A DNA stretch of 64,000 nt from Sporolactobacillus sp. STSJ-5 (GTDB lineage: Bacteria; Bacillota; Bacilli; Bacillales; Sporolactobacillaceae). Positions 35,068-47,143 of this stretch are shown here, in pieces. The first letter of the stretch is position 1. The number at the start of each line of letters is the position of its first letter. The position numbers and the translations under genes are program-made. The DNA lies in contig NZ_JANFOJ010000002.1 in assembly GCF_024385605.1 (NCBI RefSeq), positions 1 to 64,000 of the forward strand. The letters are read 5' to 3'. The notes beneath the pieces are model-generated. The model ran no database searches. It saw only the letters and a list, made by a program, of their open reading frames with translations, and was not told the origin of the DNA.

Positions 35068-36878
35068 TGAAGAGCGGAACACAGAAAGAACGATTCTTTT
35101 ATCCGGAAGATCGGGTCATTGAAAAGCCATTTAACTGGAAACAACTGCTTCGTCTTTTAAATTACTTGAAACCTTATTTGAAAACGCTGATTCCTAAAGC
35201 AATTGCAGCAATGATTGTCTCGACGGCTGTTCGGCTGATTATTCCGATTATCATTGGTGTTTATGCGTTTGACCGAGCGATTAACGCGAAGAACTACACC
35301 TTACTTTATTGGCTGGTTGCGATTACCGCACTACTCTATGGAATATCATTTGTGAGCAATTGGTACCGGATTCGTACAACAAATCAACTTGGTCAGTATG
35401 TGATTCATGATTTGCGTGAACGTTTATTTAATCATATTCAATATCTTTCACATCGCTTTTTTGATTCAAGGTCTGCCGGTTCAATTCTCGTCCGAGTCAT
35501 AAATGACGTGAATTCAATGCAGGATTTATTTACGAACGGTGTCATTAATACATTGATGGATGTTGTTACTTTGATTGGTATCTTTGTGATCCTCTTTGTA
35601 CTCAGCCCACCATTGGCAGTTGCGGTATTACTTGTTATTCCGCTGATGTTCTTCATTTCAACGAAGCTGCGACGCAGTATTCGACGTTCATGGCAAAAGG
35701 TACGTATGAAAATGTCGAAGCTGAACTCTCATTTGAATGAGAGTATTCAGGGTATACGTGTGACGCAGTCATTTACACAGGAAAGAGAGAATCGAGCATA
35801 TTTCAACGGTGTGAATACGGAGAACTTTTTGGCATGGCAGGAAGCATCTAAGAAAAATGCAATGTTTCGTCCTTTTGTTGATTTGTCCAATGCAGTAGGA
35901 TCGGCTATTCTCATCTGGTTTGGTGTATTTCTCATTCACAGGAACTCAATAGAAATAGGCACATTCGTTTCGTTCGCATTTTATCTCGGTATGTTCTGGG
36001 GACCGATTTCCCGACTTGGTCAGGTGTATAATCAACTGCTTGTTGCGATGGCTTCCTCAGAGCGGATTTTTGAATTTCTTGATGAAAAGCCAAGTGTGCC
36101 TAATAAAAAAAATGGAATAAGCATGAAGAACATCTATGGAACAATTGATTTTGATCAGGTAGAATTCAGGTACGATGGGTCAAGAAAAGCACTCAAGGGA
36201 ATTACGTTCCATATTCCGGCGGGAGCGACTTGGGCATTGGTTGGGCATACCGGTTCGGGGAAAACAACAATTGCGAACTTGATTAGTCGCTTCTATGATG
36301 TGACGGCCGGTCAAGTGCGTTTTGATGGTGTGGATGTCCGTGACCTTGATTTGCGTGAACTGCGTGCAAGTGTCGGAACGGTGATTCAGGAAACCTATGT
36401 ATTTTCCGGTACAATCATGGAAAATATTCGTTTTGGCAAGCCTGATGCATCTGACGAAGAGGTAATGCAAGCGGCAAAAGCAATTGGTGCGGATACTTTT
36501 ATTCAAGGATTGCCTGAGGGATATCAGACTGAGGTTGAGGAACGTGGGAATATTCTTTCGGTCGGAGAGCGTCAGCTGCTTTCATTCGCACGTGCGCTGC
36601 TCTCAGACCCGAAAATTCTCATTCTCGATGAGGCAACAGCAAGTATTGATACGGAAACAGAAATGGTCATTCAAACGGCTCTAAAGCAACTGCTTAAGGG
36701 AAGAACATCCATTATCATTGCCCACCGATTGTCCACAATTCGCGACTCTGATCAAATTGTTGTGCTTAATGAAGGTGAAATTGTTGAAAAAGGCAACCAT
36801 CAAGAACTTATGGACCTTCGAGGCAGGTATTTTGATTTGGTACTCAGTCAGTATAATGCTCTTGATGGGGTCTCTTAA
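35064..36878 (+). CDS. Heterodimeric ABC exporter, catalytic subunit
   Basis: A 604-residue half-transporter matching YfiC in length. An N-terminal extension (1-40) leads into six helices and an ATPase. Walker A is GHTGSGKTT, Walker B is ILILDEATASID with the catalytic Glu, but the signature is LSVGE instead of LSGGQ. Together with the partner this gives one intact and one degenerate nucleotide site, the known asymmetry of heterodimeric exporters. The ATG overlaps the upstream stop and follows AGAAGGGAGAAGTCG. Confidence 0.9.
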   Translation: MMKSGTQKERFFYPEDRVIEKPFNWKQLLRLLNYLKPYLKTLIPKAIAAMIVSTAVRLIIPIIIGVYAFDRAINAKNYTLLYWLVAITALLYGISFVSNWYRIRTTNQLGQYVIHDLRERLFNHIQYLSHRFFDSRSAGSILVRVINDVNSMQDLFTNGVINTLMDVVTLIGIFVILFVLSPPLAVAVLLVIPLMFFISTKLRRSIRRSWQKVRMKMSKLNSHLNESIQGIRVTQSFTQERENRAYFNGVNTENFLAWQEASKKNAMFRPFVDLSNAVGSAILIWFGVFLIHRNSIEIGTFVSFAFYLGMFWGPISRLGQVYNQLLVAMASSERIFEFLDEKPSVPNKKNGISMKNIYGTIDFDQVEFRYDGSRKALKGITFHIPAGATWALVGHTGSGKTTIANLISRFYDVTAGQVRFDGVDVRDLDLRELRASVGTVIQETYVFSGTIMENIRFGKPDASDEEVMQAAKAIGADTFIQGLPEGYQTEVEERGNILSVGERQLLSFARALLSDPKILILDEATASIDTETEMVIQTALKQLLKGRTSIIIAHRLSTIRDSDQIVVLNEGEIVEKGNHQELMDLRGRYFDLVLSQYNALDGVS

Positions 36879-37040
36879 TTTCAAGTAAACTAAGAGCACG
36901 CAGCGATGGCCATTGGTTGTTTTTTCTACTTACGGATGGATCAAGCCGGGAACGATTTATTTCTCGTTGTTTTTAAGACGGTGAAATAAAACCGTACTTG
37001 ACAAGAACAATTCACTACTGGATGAAGATTATCAATTCTT

Positions 37041-37049
37041 TGGTATAAT
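37041..37049 (+). promoter_or_regulatory. Extended -10 promoter element before the CydB-like gene
   Basis: TGG-TATAAT (37041-37049) is an extended -10 without an obvious -35, about 55 nt before the start. Confidence 0.5.
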
Positions 37050-37102
37050 GGGAAGGCAGGTGTCGAAGGATCTTTTGACCTGCGGACTGGAGTGGAAGGA
37101 TC

Positions 37103-38119
37103 ATGATGCAACAATTGATCCTGGTTGTGCTGTGGGTAGTCGTTTATGGGTATATGATTACGGCATCCATTGATTTTGGCACAGGATTCTATTTATTTTA
37201 CGGTCAGAGTATTAAGCATTTGGACTATCTCTATGCACCGCTTCAAAAATGGCTGTCACCAGTATCGGAGTTAATGAATATAGGATTCGTTTTGATTTTC
37301 ACGGCAATTATTGGTTTGTCTCCAGAGATGATTCTCAATTTCCAAACACCGCTCGTATTCTGCGGAGTACTGGCTATCTTTTTAACAGTACTCAAGGGAA
37401 CATTCTTTGCTTTGACTGAACTGTTGCCAAAAGAGAATAGGATGCGAAGCGTTTTTTTAGCTGGAAATGGTATAACCGGTATCTTAATTCCTGCGGTTCT
37501 GAGTATCGCATTGGTGATTAGTGAAGGCGGTTTTTCCGATGTTGGTGCAAGAGGGCTGCTTCCATTTATCATACGCCTTCTTTCTAATTTCTATTTTTGG
37601 TCGGTCATGATTGTTGCGATCATCAGTATCTTTTACATAAGTGCCATGCACTTGGTTCTCTTTGCTTCGAAGATTGGAGATCATGAATTAACCGTGCATT
37701 TTAGAAATAAGGTACTTTTTCTGAGTATGCCTATGGTTTTTGCTAGCGGATTAGTTTTTCTTGGACTTGAAATGCAAAACCCTGAACATTTCTTGCGTAC
37801 GTTAGACTATTCATGGATGTTCATGTTTTCGCTTATCAGTCTGCTTAGTGCTGTGACACTTGTATTCCTGAAGAAGTATCAGTGGATTTTTACACTTGTC
37901 ATGCTTCAGTATTTTTTTGCGTTGTTCGGATATACGGTTTCTCACTTTCCTTATTTAATCTATCCGGATATTCTGATGGATCATCAGCTGTCTGCATGGG
38001 CACAATCACCTTGGTTTTTCTTCATCGCGTTGATCATTGCGATTGCAGCACTCATAGGAATGATCGCTTTGAGAGAGAAGCGGGTATTGCGCGAGCTTGC
38101 CATCCCAAAATATAAATAA
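37103..38119 (+). CDS. Divergent cytochrome bd oxidase subunit II (CydB)-like protein
   Basis: A 338-residue membrane protein with about eight to nine helices, the length of Bacillus CydB. The N-terminal VYGYMITASIDFGTGFY recalls the DGFDLGVG element of CydB, and the following LSPVSELMNIGFVL holds the position of the conserved W-(E/D)-GNQVW loop, but with changed residues. CydB is the non-catalytic haem-scaffold subunit of bd quinol oxidase and works with CydA; no CydA is in this window. The first codon is ATG, behind GGAGTGGAAGGATC. It may be an orphan paralogue with a new role. The call is by topology and short motifs. Confidence 0.65.
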   Translation: MMQQLILVVLWVVVYGYMITASIDFGTGFYLFYGQSIKHLDYLYAPLQKWLSPVSELMNIGFVLIFTAIIGLSPEMILNFQTPLVFCGVLAIFLTVLKGTFFALTELLPKENRMRSVFLAGNGITGILIPAVLSIALVISEGGFSDVGARGLLPFIIRLLSNFYFWSVMIVAIISIFYISAMHLVLFASKIGDHELTVHFRNKVLFLSMPMVFASGLVFLGLEMQNPEHFLRTLDYSWMFMFSLISLLSAVTLVFLKKYQWIFTLVMLQYFFALFGYTVSHFPYLIYPDILMDHQLSAWAQSPWFFFIALIIAIAALIGMIALREKRVLRELAIPKYK

Positions 38120-38122
38120 TAC

Positions 38123-38162
38123 AAAAGCACAGCGACCCTTTATCAGGCTGCTGTGCTTTTTT
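38123..38162. terminator. Bidirectional terminator between CydB-like gene and rnjA
   Basis: AAAAGCACAGC and GCTGTGCTTTTTT flank a 16-nt loop with A and T runs on both sides. Confidence 0.85.
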
Positions 38163-38174
38163 GTTCTTCTGAAT

Positions 38175-39881
38175 TTATTTACTGTTTTCGACTTGCTTAT
38201 TTACCTTTTCATCGACTTCCATAATAATCGGAAGAATCATTGGTCTGCGACGTGTTCGTTCATAAAGAAACGGAGCTAAACTATCTGTAATTTCTCCTTT
38301 AATTTCCGACCACTGCAAAGACTTTCTTTGAATAACTTCTTGCAAACGAGAGGCAAGCAAGCTTTGCGCTTCATTGATCAGATCGCCGGATTCGCGCATA
38401 TAAACGAAGCCTCGAGAAATAATGTCAGGCCCAGCCAGTATCTTGTGTGCCTCAATATCAGCACTGACAACAACAATGACCAGTCCTTCTTCCGAGAGAA
38501 TTTTACGATCACGCAAGACGATGTTGCCGATGTCTCCAATTCCACTGCCGTCGATATAAACGGAACCTGATGTTATTTTTCCAGTGACTCTTGCTGAATT
38601 TTGGTCAAGGGCGAGCACATCACCAATATTCATAATAAACGAGTGATCATACGGAATACCGCAAGCATGAGCTGTCTCAACATGCTTTTTCAGCATTCGA
38701 TATTCGCCGTGAATCGGCATGAAGAACTTTGGCTTCAGCAAACGAAGCATGAGTTTTTCTTCTTCTTGACCGCCATGCCCTGAGGTATGAATGTTGCTCA
38801 ATTTTCCATGAATGACGTCAGCACCTGCTCTGTAAAGCTGGTTAATTGTACGATTGATGCTGACCTTGTTCCCCGGAATCGGAGAAGAGGAGAAAATCAC
38901 TGTATCGCCCGGCTGGACTTGGATCTGGCGATGTGTACCGTTCGCGATTCGAGACAAAGCAGCCATTGGCTCGCCTTGACTCCCAGTACACAAAATAGTG
39001 ACCTCCTGATCAGGTAAATGATTGATTTGCTGGTGTTCAATAAACGTATCCTTTGGAGCTTGAACATAGCCGAGCTCTTCGCCGATTGTTATTGCAGCTT
39101 CCATGCTGCGCCCGAACACAGCGATTTTACGCCCCGTAGCAACCGCGGCATCGACAACTTGTTGAAGCCGATGGATATTGGACGCAAAGGTAGCGAATAT
39201 AATTCGACCGTCCACTTTGCGAAAAATATCTTTAATATTCTCGCCGACTTCCCGTTCAGTCATCGTGAATCCGGGTACTTCAGCGTTTGTGCTGTCGGAC
39301 ATGAGGCAGAGGACGCCTTCTTTGCCGATCTCAGCCATTTTCGTCAAGTTGGCAATTTGTCCGCCGACGGGAGTGAAATCAAATTTAAAATCACCGGTTT
39401 CAACAATATTACCCTGAGGTGTCTTCACAACAACCCCATAGGAATCGGGAATACTGTGAGTCGTTCGAAAGAAACTGACCGATGTTTTTTGAAACTTGAT
39501 GACATCGTCTTCCGTGATTTCGTGGATCACGGTTTGACGTAGAAGATTATGTTCATCCAGTTTATTTCGAATTAATCCTGCCGCAAGTTTTCCGGCATAG
39601 ATTGGTACATTAACCGCACGCAACAAATAAGGAACACCGCCAATATGGTCTTCATGACCATGCGTGATGAATAGTCCCTTAATTTTATCGGCGTTCTTCA
39701 CCAAGTAGCTGTAGTCAGGAATCACATAATCAATACCAAGCAGTTCATCCTCGGGAAACTTGATGCCGGCATCAATAACAATGATTTCATCCTGAAATTG
39801 AACAGCATAGGTGTTCTTGCCGATTTCTCCCAGTCCGCCAAGAGAGAATACGGCAGTTTGATGGTTTTTAACAAATTTCAT
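38175..39881 (-). CDS. rnjA: Ribonuclease J1
   Basis: A 568-residue metallo-beta-lactamase/beta-CASP nuclease, the major 5'-3' exonuclease and endonuclease in Bacillus RNA decay and processing. The zinc motif HGHEDHIGG lies near residue 74; [11 protein letters not shown] and the [16 protein letters not shown] motif of the beta-CASP region follow; a C-terminal domain completes it. The start ATG 39881 is 4 nt after the rpoY stop, with GGAG inside the rpoY end; a longer in-frame start at 39926 lies within rpoY and is unlikely. The operon rpoY-rnjA is as in B. subtilis (ykzG-ykqC). Confidence 0.96.
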   Translation of the reverse strand: MKFVKNHQTAVFSLGGLGEIGKNTYAVQFQDEIIVIDAGIKFPEDELLGIDYVIPDYSYLVKNADKIKGLFITHGHEDHIGGVPYLLRAVNVPIYAGKLAAGLIRNKLDEHNLLRQTVIHEITEDDVIKFQKTSVSFFRTTHSIPDSYGVVVKTPQGNIVETGDFKFDFTPVGGQIANLTKMAEIGKEGVLCLMSDSTNAEVPGFTMTEREVGENIKDIFRKVDGRIIFATFASNIHRLQQVVDAAVATGRKIAVFGRSMEAAITIGEELGYVQAPKDTFIEHQQINHLPDQEVTILCTGSQGEPMAALSRIANGTHRQIQVQPGDTVIFSSSPIPGNKVSINRTINQLYRAGADVIHGKLSNIHTSGHGGQEEEKLMLRLLKPKFFMPIHGEYRMLKKHVETAHACGIPYDHSFIMNIGDVLALDQNSARVTGKITSGSVYIDGSGIGDIGNIVLRDRKILSEEGLVIVVVSADIEAHKILAGPDIISRGFVYMRESGDLINEAQSLLASRLQEVIQRKSLQWSEIKGEITDSLAPFLYERTRRRPMILPIIMEVDEKVNKQVENSK

Positions 39882-39885
39882 AGGG

Positions 39886-40095
39886 TTACAGCTTCTCCAA
39901 TTTGAATTCAGCAGACTTTTTTTCATATTCGAGAAATTTACCTGTAAGTGGTTGAATAAATTCTACGTTATATGGTTTGTCTGCCATTTTTTTGCGAACG
40001 TCGCGAACGTCGCTTGCTTCAAGATAGAGTGTCTCTGTTTGCTCGCGTACCGGGACCTCGTCTCTTGATTCTTGATACAATACTTTATAAATCAT
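39886..40095 (-). CDS. rpoY: RNA polymerase epsilon subunit
   Basis: A 69-residue protein of the RpoY (YkzG, DUF1447) family, beginning MIYKVLYQE and including [16 protein letters not shown] and [15 protein letters not shown]. It binds RNA polymerase in Firmicutes and resembles phage Gp2. The ATG follows GGAAGGAGTATGAACC. It precedes rnjA with a 4-nt gap. Confidence 0.95.
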   Translation of the reverse strand: MIYKVLYQESRDEVPVREQTETLYLEASDVRDVRKKMADKPYNVEFIQPLTGKFLEYEKKSAEFKLEKL

Positions 40096-40369
40096 GGTTC
40101 ATACTCCTTCCAGAAAAATGTTCTACAAATCATTATATATGAAATGCTGATCTTTTTCACTGTCTAGCTCTGTTTCTGCGTGAATTCAAAAGATTTGATT
40201 GTCATTTTTGCCAGTTTGAATTTAGCTTTAACAAGCAATAAAAAATCATACCCGATTTACGAAAATAGTCCTCGGAACTGATATAATGAATTGGGAAAAA
40301 GATTCTAAATGCTGTTATGCGTGTTGGATTGGCCTAATCGTCTTATTCAACAGAAGGAGGATTATACGT

Positions 40370-41158
40370 TTGACGAAGCCTAAAATTGTTTTTTTTGATA
40401 TTGATGATACTTTGTACGATCAGAATAAATCGGTTCCGGATTCCACAGCGGAAGCGATTAATAATTTACAAGAGCAAGGAATAATTACTGCGATTGCAAC
40501 CGGTCGTTCCCCGTTCATGTTCCGAGCATTGCGTGAGCAATTAGATATTCACTCTTTTGTCAGTATTAACGGCTCCTATGTCGTTCACAATGACGTGCCG
40601 GTGTACACGAATCCATTAGCTTCTGATGTATTGGATGCACTCGTGTCACAGACTAGAGAAATTGGCTGGTCGCTGGCATTTGTAACTGAAGAATTGTTGA
40701 AAATGGATGGCGAAGCTGATAGCAAGGCACGGATAAGCATTGAAAGCTTAAAGCTCCCGATTTCCTTTCCTGAAAGTGATCCCCATTTTTTTGAACACCA
40801 CGAAATATATCAAGGTTTGCTTTTTTACTCAGAGAATGATGATGCGCGCTTTCTTCAAAACGCACCGTTTAATCAGTTTCGTTATGTACGCTGGCATCAA
40901 TACGGGGTGGATGTTATTCCAAAATTGGGATCAAAAGCTGAGGGGATCAAGCAGCTGTTAAACAAGCTGAATCTTACACCTGATGAAGCTTGTGCTTTTG
41001 GCGACGGTAATAATGATGTTGAGATGCTTTCTTATGTGGGTACCGGTATTGCAATGGGGAACGCAGTTGAAAAAGCTAAAAAATCTGCGGATCTTGTGAC
41101 CACTCCGGTTCACCAGAACGGAATTTATAATGGATTAAAGCAGATTGGCCTGTTGTAA
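40370..41158 (+). CDS. HAD-superfamily Cof-type phosphatase (YkrA-like)
   Basis: A 262-residue HAD hydrolase of the Cof subfamily (class IIB cap). Motif I is FFDIDDTLYD with the nucleophile Asp, motif II IATGRS, motif III a Lys in PKLGSKAEG, motif IV GDGNNDVEML. These enzymes dephosphorylate sugar phosphates, flavin mononucleotide or similar small molecules. The start is TTG 40370, with AGAAGGAGG seven bases upstream; an ATG at 40286 is unsupported. It matches ykrA in position beside rpoY and def. Confidence 0.9.
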   Translation: MTKPKIVFFDIDDTLYDQNKSVPDSTAEAINNLQEQGIITAIATGRSPFMFRALREQLDIHSFVSINGSYVVHNDVPVYTNPLASDVLDALVSQTREIGWSLAFVTEELLKMDGEADSKARISIESLKLPISFPESDPHFFEHHEIYQGLLFYSENDDARFLQNAPFNQFRYVRWHQYGVDVIPKLGSKAEGIKQLLNKLNLTPDEACAFGDGNNDVEMLSYVGTGIAMGNAVEKAKKSADLVTTPVHQNGIYNGLKQIGLL

Positions 41159-41168
41159 TTTTATTAGT

Positions 41169-41205
41169 AAACAAAGAGGATCGCAAAACGCGATCCTCTT
41201 TGTTT
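41169..41205. terminator. Bidirectional terminator between HAD gene and def
   Basis: AAACAAAGAGGATCGC and GCGATCCTCTTTGTTT flank a 5-nt loop; a 16-bp perfect stem serving both convergent genes. Confidence 0.9.
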
Positions 41206-41214
41206 GTCAAACAT

Positions 41215-41772
41215 TTAATAAATATCTTTTTCCATGACGTGATCCGGAATTTTAAACGGATCTTCTTTATTAATCCGATCATAGAAGAGAATACCGTCCA
41301 AATGGTCAATTTCATGCTGGATTGCAATTGCAGGATAACCTTTAAGACGAAGCGTAACAGGCTTACCATCAATATCGAATGCCTTAACTTTGACTCGAGC
41401 ATGACGCGGTACAAAGCCCGGCACTTCACGATCAACAGATAGGCAGCCTTCACCGCCCTCCAAATAAGTGTTTTCAATTGAATGGCTGATGACTTTCGGA
41501 TTAAAGAGCATGTATTCATAATGCTTGCCGTTTTCATCATCCAAGTACAGTGCAATTATCCGTTTGCTGAGTGCAATTTGAGGGGCAGCTAACCCGATCC
41601 CCGCGCGCAGTCCATATTTTTTAGCAACTTTTTCATCCTGACTGTTTTTCAGAAATTCCAGCATCTGTCTCACTGTGTTTTTTTCTTCATCCGTTGCCGG
41701 GAGGGGAACTTCTTTCGCAACTTGTCTCAGAATGGGATTTCCTTCCCTAATTATGTCGTTCATTGTAATCAT
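41215..41772 (-). CDS. def: Peptide deformylase
   Basis: A 185-residue metalloenzyme removing the formyl group from nascent proteins. The three motifs are present: [15 protein letters not shown] and QHEIDHLDG with the metal ligands Cys and two His. It matches the longer type 2 Gram-positive form (DefB/YkrB, 184 residues). The ATG follows TTGAAGGAGTGACTTAATTC. It stands opposite the pdh operon, divergent from it. Confidence 0.96.
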   Translation of the reverse strand: MITMNDIIREGNPILRQVAKEVPLPATDEEKNTVRQMLEFLKNSQDEKVAKKYGLRAGIGLAAPQIALSKRIIALYLDDENGKHYEYMLFNPKVISHSIENTYLEGGEGCLSVDREVPGFVPRHARVKVKAFDIDGKPVTLRLKGYPAIAIQHEIDHLDGILFYDRINKEDPFKIPDHVMEKDIY

Positions 41773-41940
41773 GAATTAAGTCACTCCTTCAACCAATTCA
41801 ATAAAGCGTCGAAAATGTCTGTTCACTTTATTTCTAATCTGTTACTAGTGTATCATTAATAATTCCTAATGTTTACTCTCCTGTTTTGATTTGTGCTTTT
41901 ATTTCTAAGAAGGTATGAAATAACCGTTAAACCGTTACGT

Positions 41941-41968
41941 TTGACTTCATTGAATGACATATTATAAA
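41941..41968 (+). promoter_or_regulatory. Promoter of the pdh operon
   Basis: TTGACT (41941-41946), 16-nt spacer, TATAAA (41963-41968), about 200 nt before pdhA. The 41773-42165 gap otherwise holds the def promoter region and a cre-like site; no gene was seen. Confidence 0.65.
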
Positions 41969-42089
41969 CTAAAATTAGAAAAGAATGATGGATTGATCAC
42001 ATATCTACGGAGTTATTTATCCACTTTTGATTGAAGATGAATTGAAGGCGTGAATGATGAAATAGTTATGTTGAGAAATCTTTATCGCT

Positions 42090-42103
42090 GTAAGCGCTTA
42101 AGT
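42090..42103 (+). promoter_or_regulatory. cre-like CcpA site upstream of pdhA
   Basis: TGTAAGCGCTTAAG matches the catabolite-responsive element pattern TGWNANCGNTNWCA except at its end. It sits between the promoter and pdhA, a road-block position. Confidence 0.5.
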
Positions 42104-42147
42104 GATATATGTCTCTTTTTAAGATCGCAAGAAAACACGCATACTGA

Positions 42148-44231
<2,084 letters not shown>

Positions 44232-44383
44232 TCCTTTTATATAAGCATCTGTCGAGATACCACATCGCGCAAGAGACGGATCTTTTCATTACTGCCGCAA
44301 CGTGAATGTGCAGAGGTATTGTCTTTTAAGAAAAATGGTTACGCAGATATATTGTTCGAGGAAGCGAAAGGAGTGTGACGCCG

Positions 44384-45670
44384 TTGACCTACTTGTTTAA
44401 ATTACCGGATATCGGTGAAGGGATTCATGAAGGCGAAATTCTTAAGTGGTTCGTAAAACCAGGCGATATGGTGCATGAGGATGATCCCTTGGCAGAGGTC
44501 CAAAACGACAAGGCAGTTGTTGAAATTCCCTCTCCGGTGAATGGAACGGTTCTGGAATTAAAGGCTGAGGAAGGCCAAGTTGTTGAAGTAGGAACAGTCG
44601 TTGTTACACTTCAATCTGATGAAGAAGGTGCTGAATCTGTTGATGAAAGCACTGCTCCTAATGAGGAAAATGTTCAACATTCAGCTGTAGAAACCGAGCG
44701 AGACGAAATAAAGGTGAATCGTTCCGGTAACACAGATGGCAGCAATCGTGTCATTGCCATGCCGTCCGTTCGAAAATATGCAAGGGACAAAAATATTGAT
44801 TTGAATCAAGTAAACGGGACCGGTCGGAATGGTCGGGTACTCAAAGAAGATATTGATCAATTTCTCATTGCTCCGGAGGAAAAAGAGGAGACAACTCCAT
44901 CGCTTCAAACAGAGGCCATTGACGAGAGCAGTGAGGGGCATCAGACTTCACCTGACGTTAAGAGGAGTGCTTTGGAAACCCGTGAACGATTCAGCGGTAT
45001 TCGAAGGGCAATTGCGCGAGCAACAACACACTCGATGCAGAATGCGCCGCATGTCACAATTATGGACGATGTAGATGTAACGAAACTTGTTGCACATCGC
45101 AAGCAATTTAAAGAAGAGGCACAGGATCTTGGCGTAAAATTAACCTATTTACCGTATATTGTAAAGGTGCTTGTTTCCGCGCTGAGGGACTTTCCGGTGT
45201 TGAATGCCTCACTTGACGAAGAGAACCAGGAAATAATCTATAAACATTACTATAATATCGGCATTGCGACTAATACTGATGCGGGGCTGGTTGTTCCGGT
45301 GATCAAGCATGCCGAATCAAAATCGTTGTACGCGATCGCAACTGAAATTCAGCAGTTTGCAGAAAAAGCGCGTAACGGTAAATTGACTTCTGAGGATATG
45401 AATGGCGGAACCTGTACGATTTCAAATATTGGTTCAGAAGGCGGCCAGTGGTTCACTCCTGTTATTAATCAGCCCGAATCCGCTATCCTTGGGGTCGGAA
45501 GAATTTCTGAAAAAGCCATCGTTCGCGATGGGGAAATTGTTGCTGCACCTATGCTTGCTCTGTCTATGAGCTTTGATCACCGTCTCATCGATGGTGCGAC
45601 TGCTCAGAGGGCAATGAACAAAATAAAAAGGCTGTTATTCGATCCGCAACGCCTTATTTTGGAGGGGTAG
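44384..45670 (+). CDS. pdhC: Dihydrolipoamide acetyltransferase (E2)
   Basis: A 428-residue E2 with one lipoyl domain (1-78; lipoylated Lys in [10 protein letters not shown]), an acidic linker, a peripheral subunit-binding domain (about 120-158, [16 protein letters not shown]), a second linker, and a catalytic domain (about 200-428) ending in [12 protein letters not shown] with the active-site His and Asp. It transfers acetyl groups to CoA and forms the complex core. The start is TTG 44384, behind AAAGGAGTGTGACGCCG; GTG 44375 is inside the ribosome site. A 152-nt gap after pdhB contains no clear terminator. Confidence 0.95.
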   Translation: MTYLFKLPDIGEGIHEGEILKWFVKPGDMVHEDDPLAEVQNDKAVVEIPSPVNGTVLELKAEEGQVVEVGTVVVTLQSDEEGAESVDESTAPNEENVQHSAVETERDEIKVNRSGNTDGSNRVIAMPSVRKYARDKNIDLNQVNGTGRNGRVLKEDIDQFLIAPEEKEETTPSLQTEAIDESSEGHQTSPDVKRSALETRERFSGIRRAIARATTHSMQNAPHVTIMDDVDVTKLVAHRKQFKEEAQDLGVKLTYLPYIVKVLVSALRDFPVLNASLDEENQEIIYKHYYNIGIATNTDAGLVVPVIKHAESKSLYAIATEIQQFAEKARNGKLTSEDMNGGTCTISNIGSEGGQWFTPVINQPESAILGVGRISEKAIVRDGEIVAAPMLALSMSFDHRLIDGATAQRAMNKIKRLLFDPQRLILEG

Positions 45671-45672
45671 AG

Positions 45673-47082
45673 ATGGTAGTAGGGGAATTTACAACAGAAG
45701 TGGATACGGTTGTCATTGGTGCTGGTCCCGGCGGTTATGTCGCGGCTATTCGAGCTGCCCAGCTGGGACAAAAAGTTATTGTCATTGAAAAAGAGCACGT
45801 TGGAGGTGTCTGCCTGAATGTCGGCTGTATCCCTTCAAAAGCATTGATATCAGCGAGCCATCGCTTTGAACAAATGAATCACTCTGAGACCTACGGCATT
45901 AAAGCTGAGCATGTAACTGTTGATTTTCTTAAGGTTCAGGAGTGGAAGGGCTCGGTCGTGGAACGGTTAACTGGTGGTGTAAAAGGCCTTTTTAAGGCAC
46001 ATGGTATTGAACTCGTTGAGGGCGAAGCTTTGTTTGTTGATACGGATGTTGTGCGCGTGAACCATGGCTATGAGTCTTCACGATATAAATTTAATCATTG
46101 CATTATTGCTACAGGTTCGAGTCCAATCGAAATACCTGGTTTTAAATGGAGTGACCGAGTCCTTTCATCAACTGGAGCACTTGCTTTAAAAGAAGTTCCT
46201 AAGAAAATGGTCGTTATCGGTGGCGGTTATATTGGTATTGAATTAAGCTCGGCATTTGCCGGATTTGGCACTGAAGTCGTTATTCTTGAAGGAACCCCAT
46301 CCATTTTGCCGGCATTTGAAAAGCGGTTAATTGCTCCGGTGAAAAAGAAACTGAAACAAAAAGGAGTGACCATTTACACGAATGCGCTTGCCAAAGGCGT
46401 AGAAGAATCGGCAAGTGGTGTTTCAGTGACTGCGGAAGTGAAGGGCAAAGCACAAGTTTTTGATGCGGACTATGTGATGGTGACTGTTGGGCGACGTTCA
46501 AATACAAAGGACCTTGGTTTGGACTTGGCAGGCATCGAGTTGGCTGAGCGCGGATTAATCAAGGTTGATAAACAAGGCAAGACGACGAATGATAAAATTT
46601 ACGCAATCGGCGATATTGTAGCAGGCTTAGCCCTGGCTCATAAGGCATCATACGAGGGAAAAATTGCTGCTGAAGCAATAAGCGGAGAGGCTTCCGAAGT
46701 TGATTATCATGCCATGCCGGCCGTCGTTTTCTCGGATCCTGAAATTGCTTCTGTTGGATTATCTGAGGAGGAGGCAGTTAAAGAAGGTTATGAAGTGAAA
46801 GCCGGACAGTTCCCGTTTGCTGCAAATGGGCGTGCACTCTCACTTGGCGAATCGGACGGTTTCTTGAAGATCGTTTCCCGTGCTTCAGACGGGTTGGTAC
46901 TCGGCGCTCAGATTGTCGGTACAAACGCAAGCGATATGATTGCAGAATTCGGCTTAGCGATTGAATCAGGAATGACCGTTGAAGATATCGCGTTAACCAT
47001 TCATGCACACCCGACATTAGGTGAAATTGCAATGGAGGCAGCGGATGTGGTGCTCGGACATCCGATCCATATTGCAAAATAA
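45673..47082 (+). CDS. pdhD: Dihydrolipoamide dehydrogenase (E3)
   Basis: A 469-residue FAD disulfide oxidoreductase. The FAD motif [11 protein letters not shown], the redox Cys pair in [14 protein letters not shown], the NAD motif [17 protein letters not shown] and the C-terminal His-Glu in HAHPTLGE are all intact. It reoxidises dihydrolipoyl-E2 with NAD+. The ATG follows GGAGGGGTAGAG, two bases past the pdhC stop. Confidence 0.97.
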   Translation: MVVGEFTTEVDTVVIGAGPGGYVAAIRAAQLGQKVIVIEKEHVGGVCLNVGCIPSKALISASHRFEQMNHSETYGIKAEHVTVDFLKVQEWKGSVVERLTGGVKGLFKAHGIELVEGEALFVDTDVVRVNHGYESSRYKFNHCIIATGSSPIEIPGFKWSDRVLSSTGALALKEVPKKMVVIGGGYIGIELSSAFAGFGTEVVILEGTPSILPAFEKRLIAPVKKKLKQKGVTIYTNALAKGVEESASGVSVTAEVKGKAQVFDADYVMVTVGRRSNTKDLGLDLAGIELAERGLIKVDKQGKTTNDKIYAIGDIVAGLALAHKASYEGKIAAEAISGEASEVDYHAMPAVVFSDPEIASVGLSEEEAVKEGYEVKAGQFPFAANGRALSLGESDGFLKIVSRASDGLVLGAQIVGTNASDMIAEFGLAIESGMTVEDIALTIHAHPTLGEIAMEAADVVLGHPIHIAK

Positions 47083-47095
47083 ACAGATATAGTTT

Positions 47096-47130
47096 ACGGC
47101 CTGGGTACTTTTGCACCCAGGCCGTTTTTC
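47096..47130 (+). terminator. Terminator of the pdh operon
   Basis: ACGGCCTGGGT and ACCCAGGCCGT with an 8-nt loop, followed by TTTTT. Confidence 0.9.
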
Positions 47131-47143
47131 ATCCAGTGTATCT

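Noticed and set aside
33298-36878. ABC pair as CydDC (cysteine/glutathione exporter for bd oxidase)
   Set aside because: Despite the CydB-like neighbour, the transmembrane and ATPase sequences look like the YfiB/YfiC multidrug type and a promoter separates the genes.
39018-39542. 174-residue plus-strand frame inside rnjA
   Set aside because: It is a shadow of the conserved RNase J1 coding sequence on the other strand.
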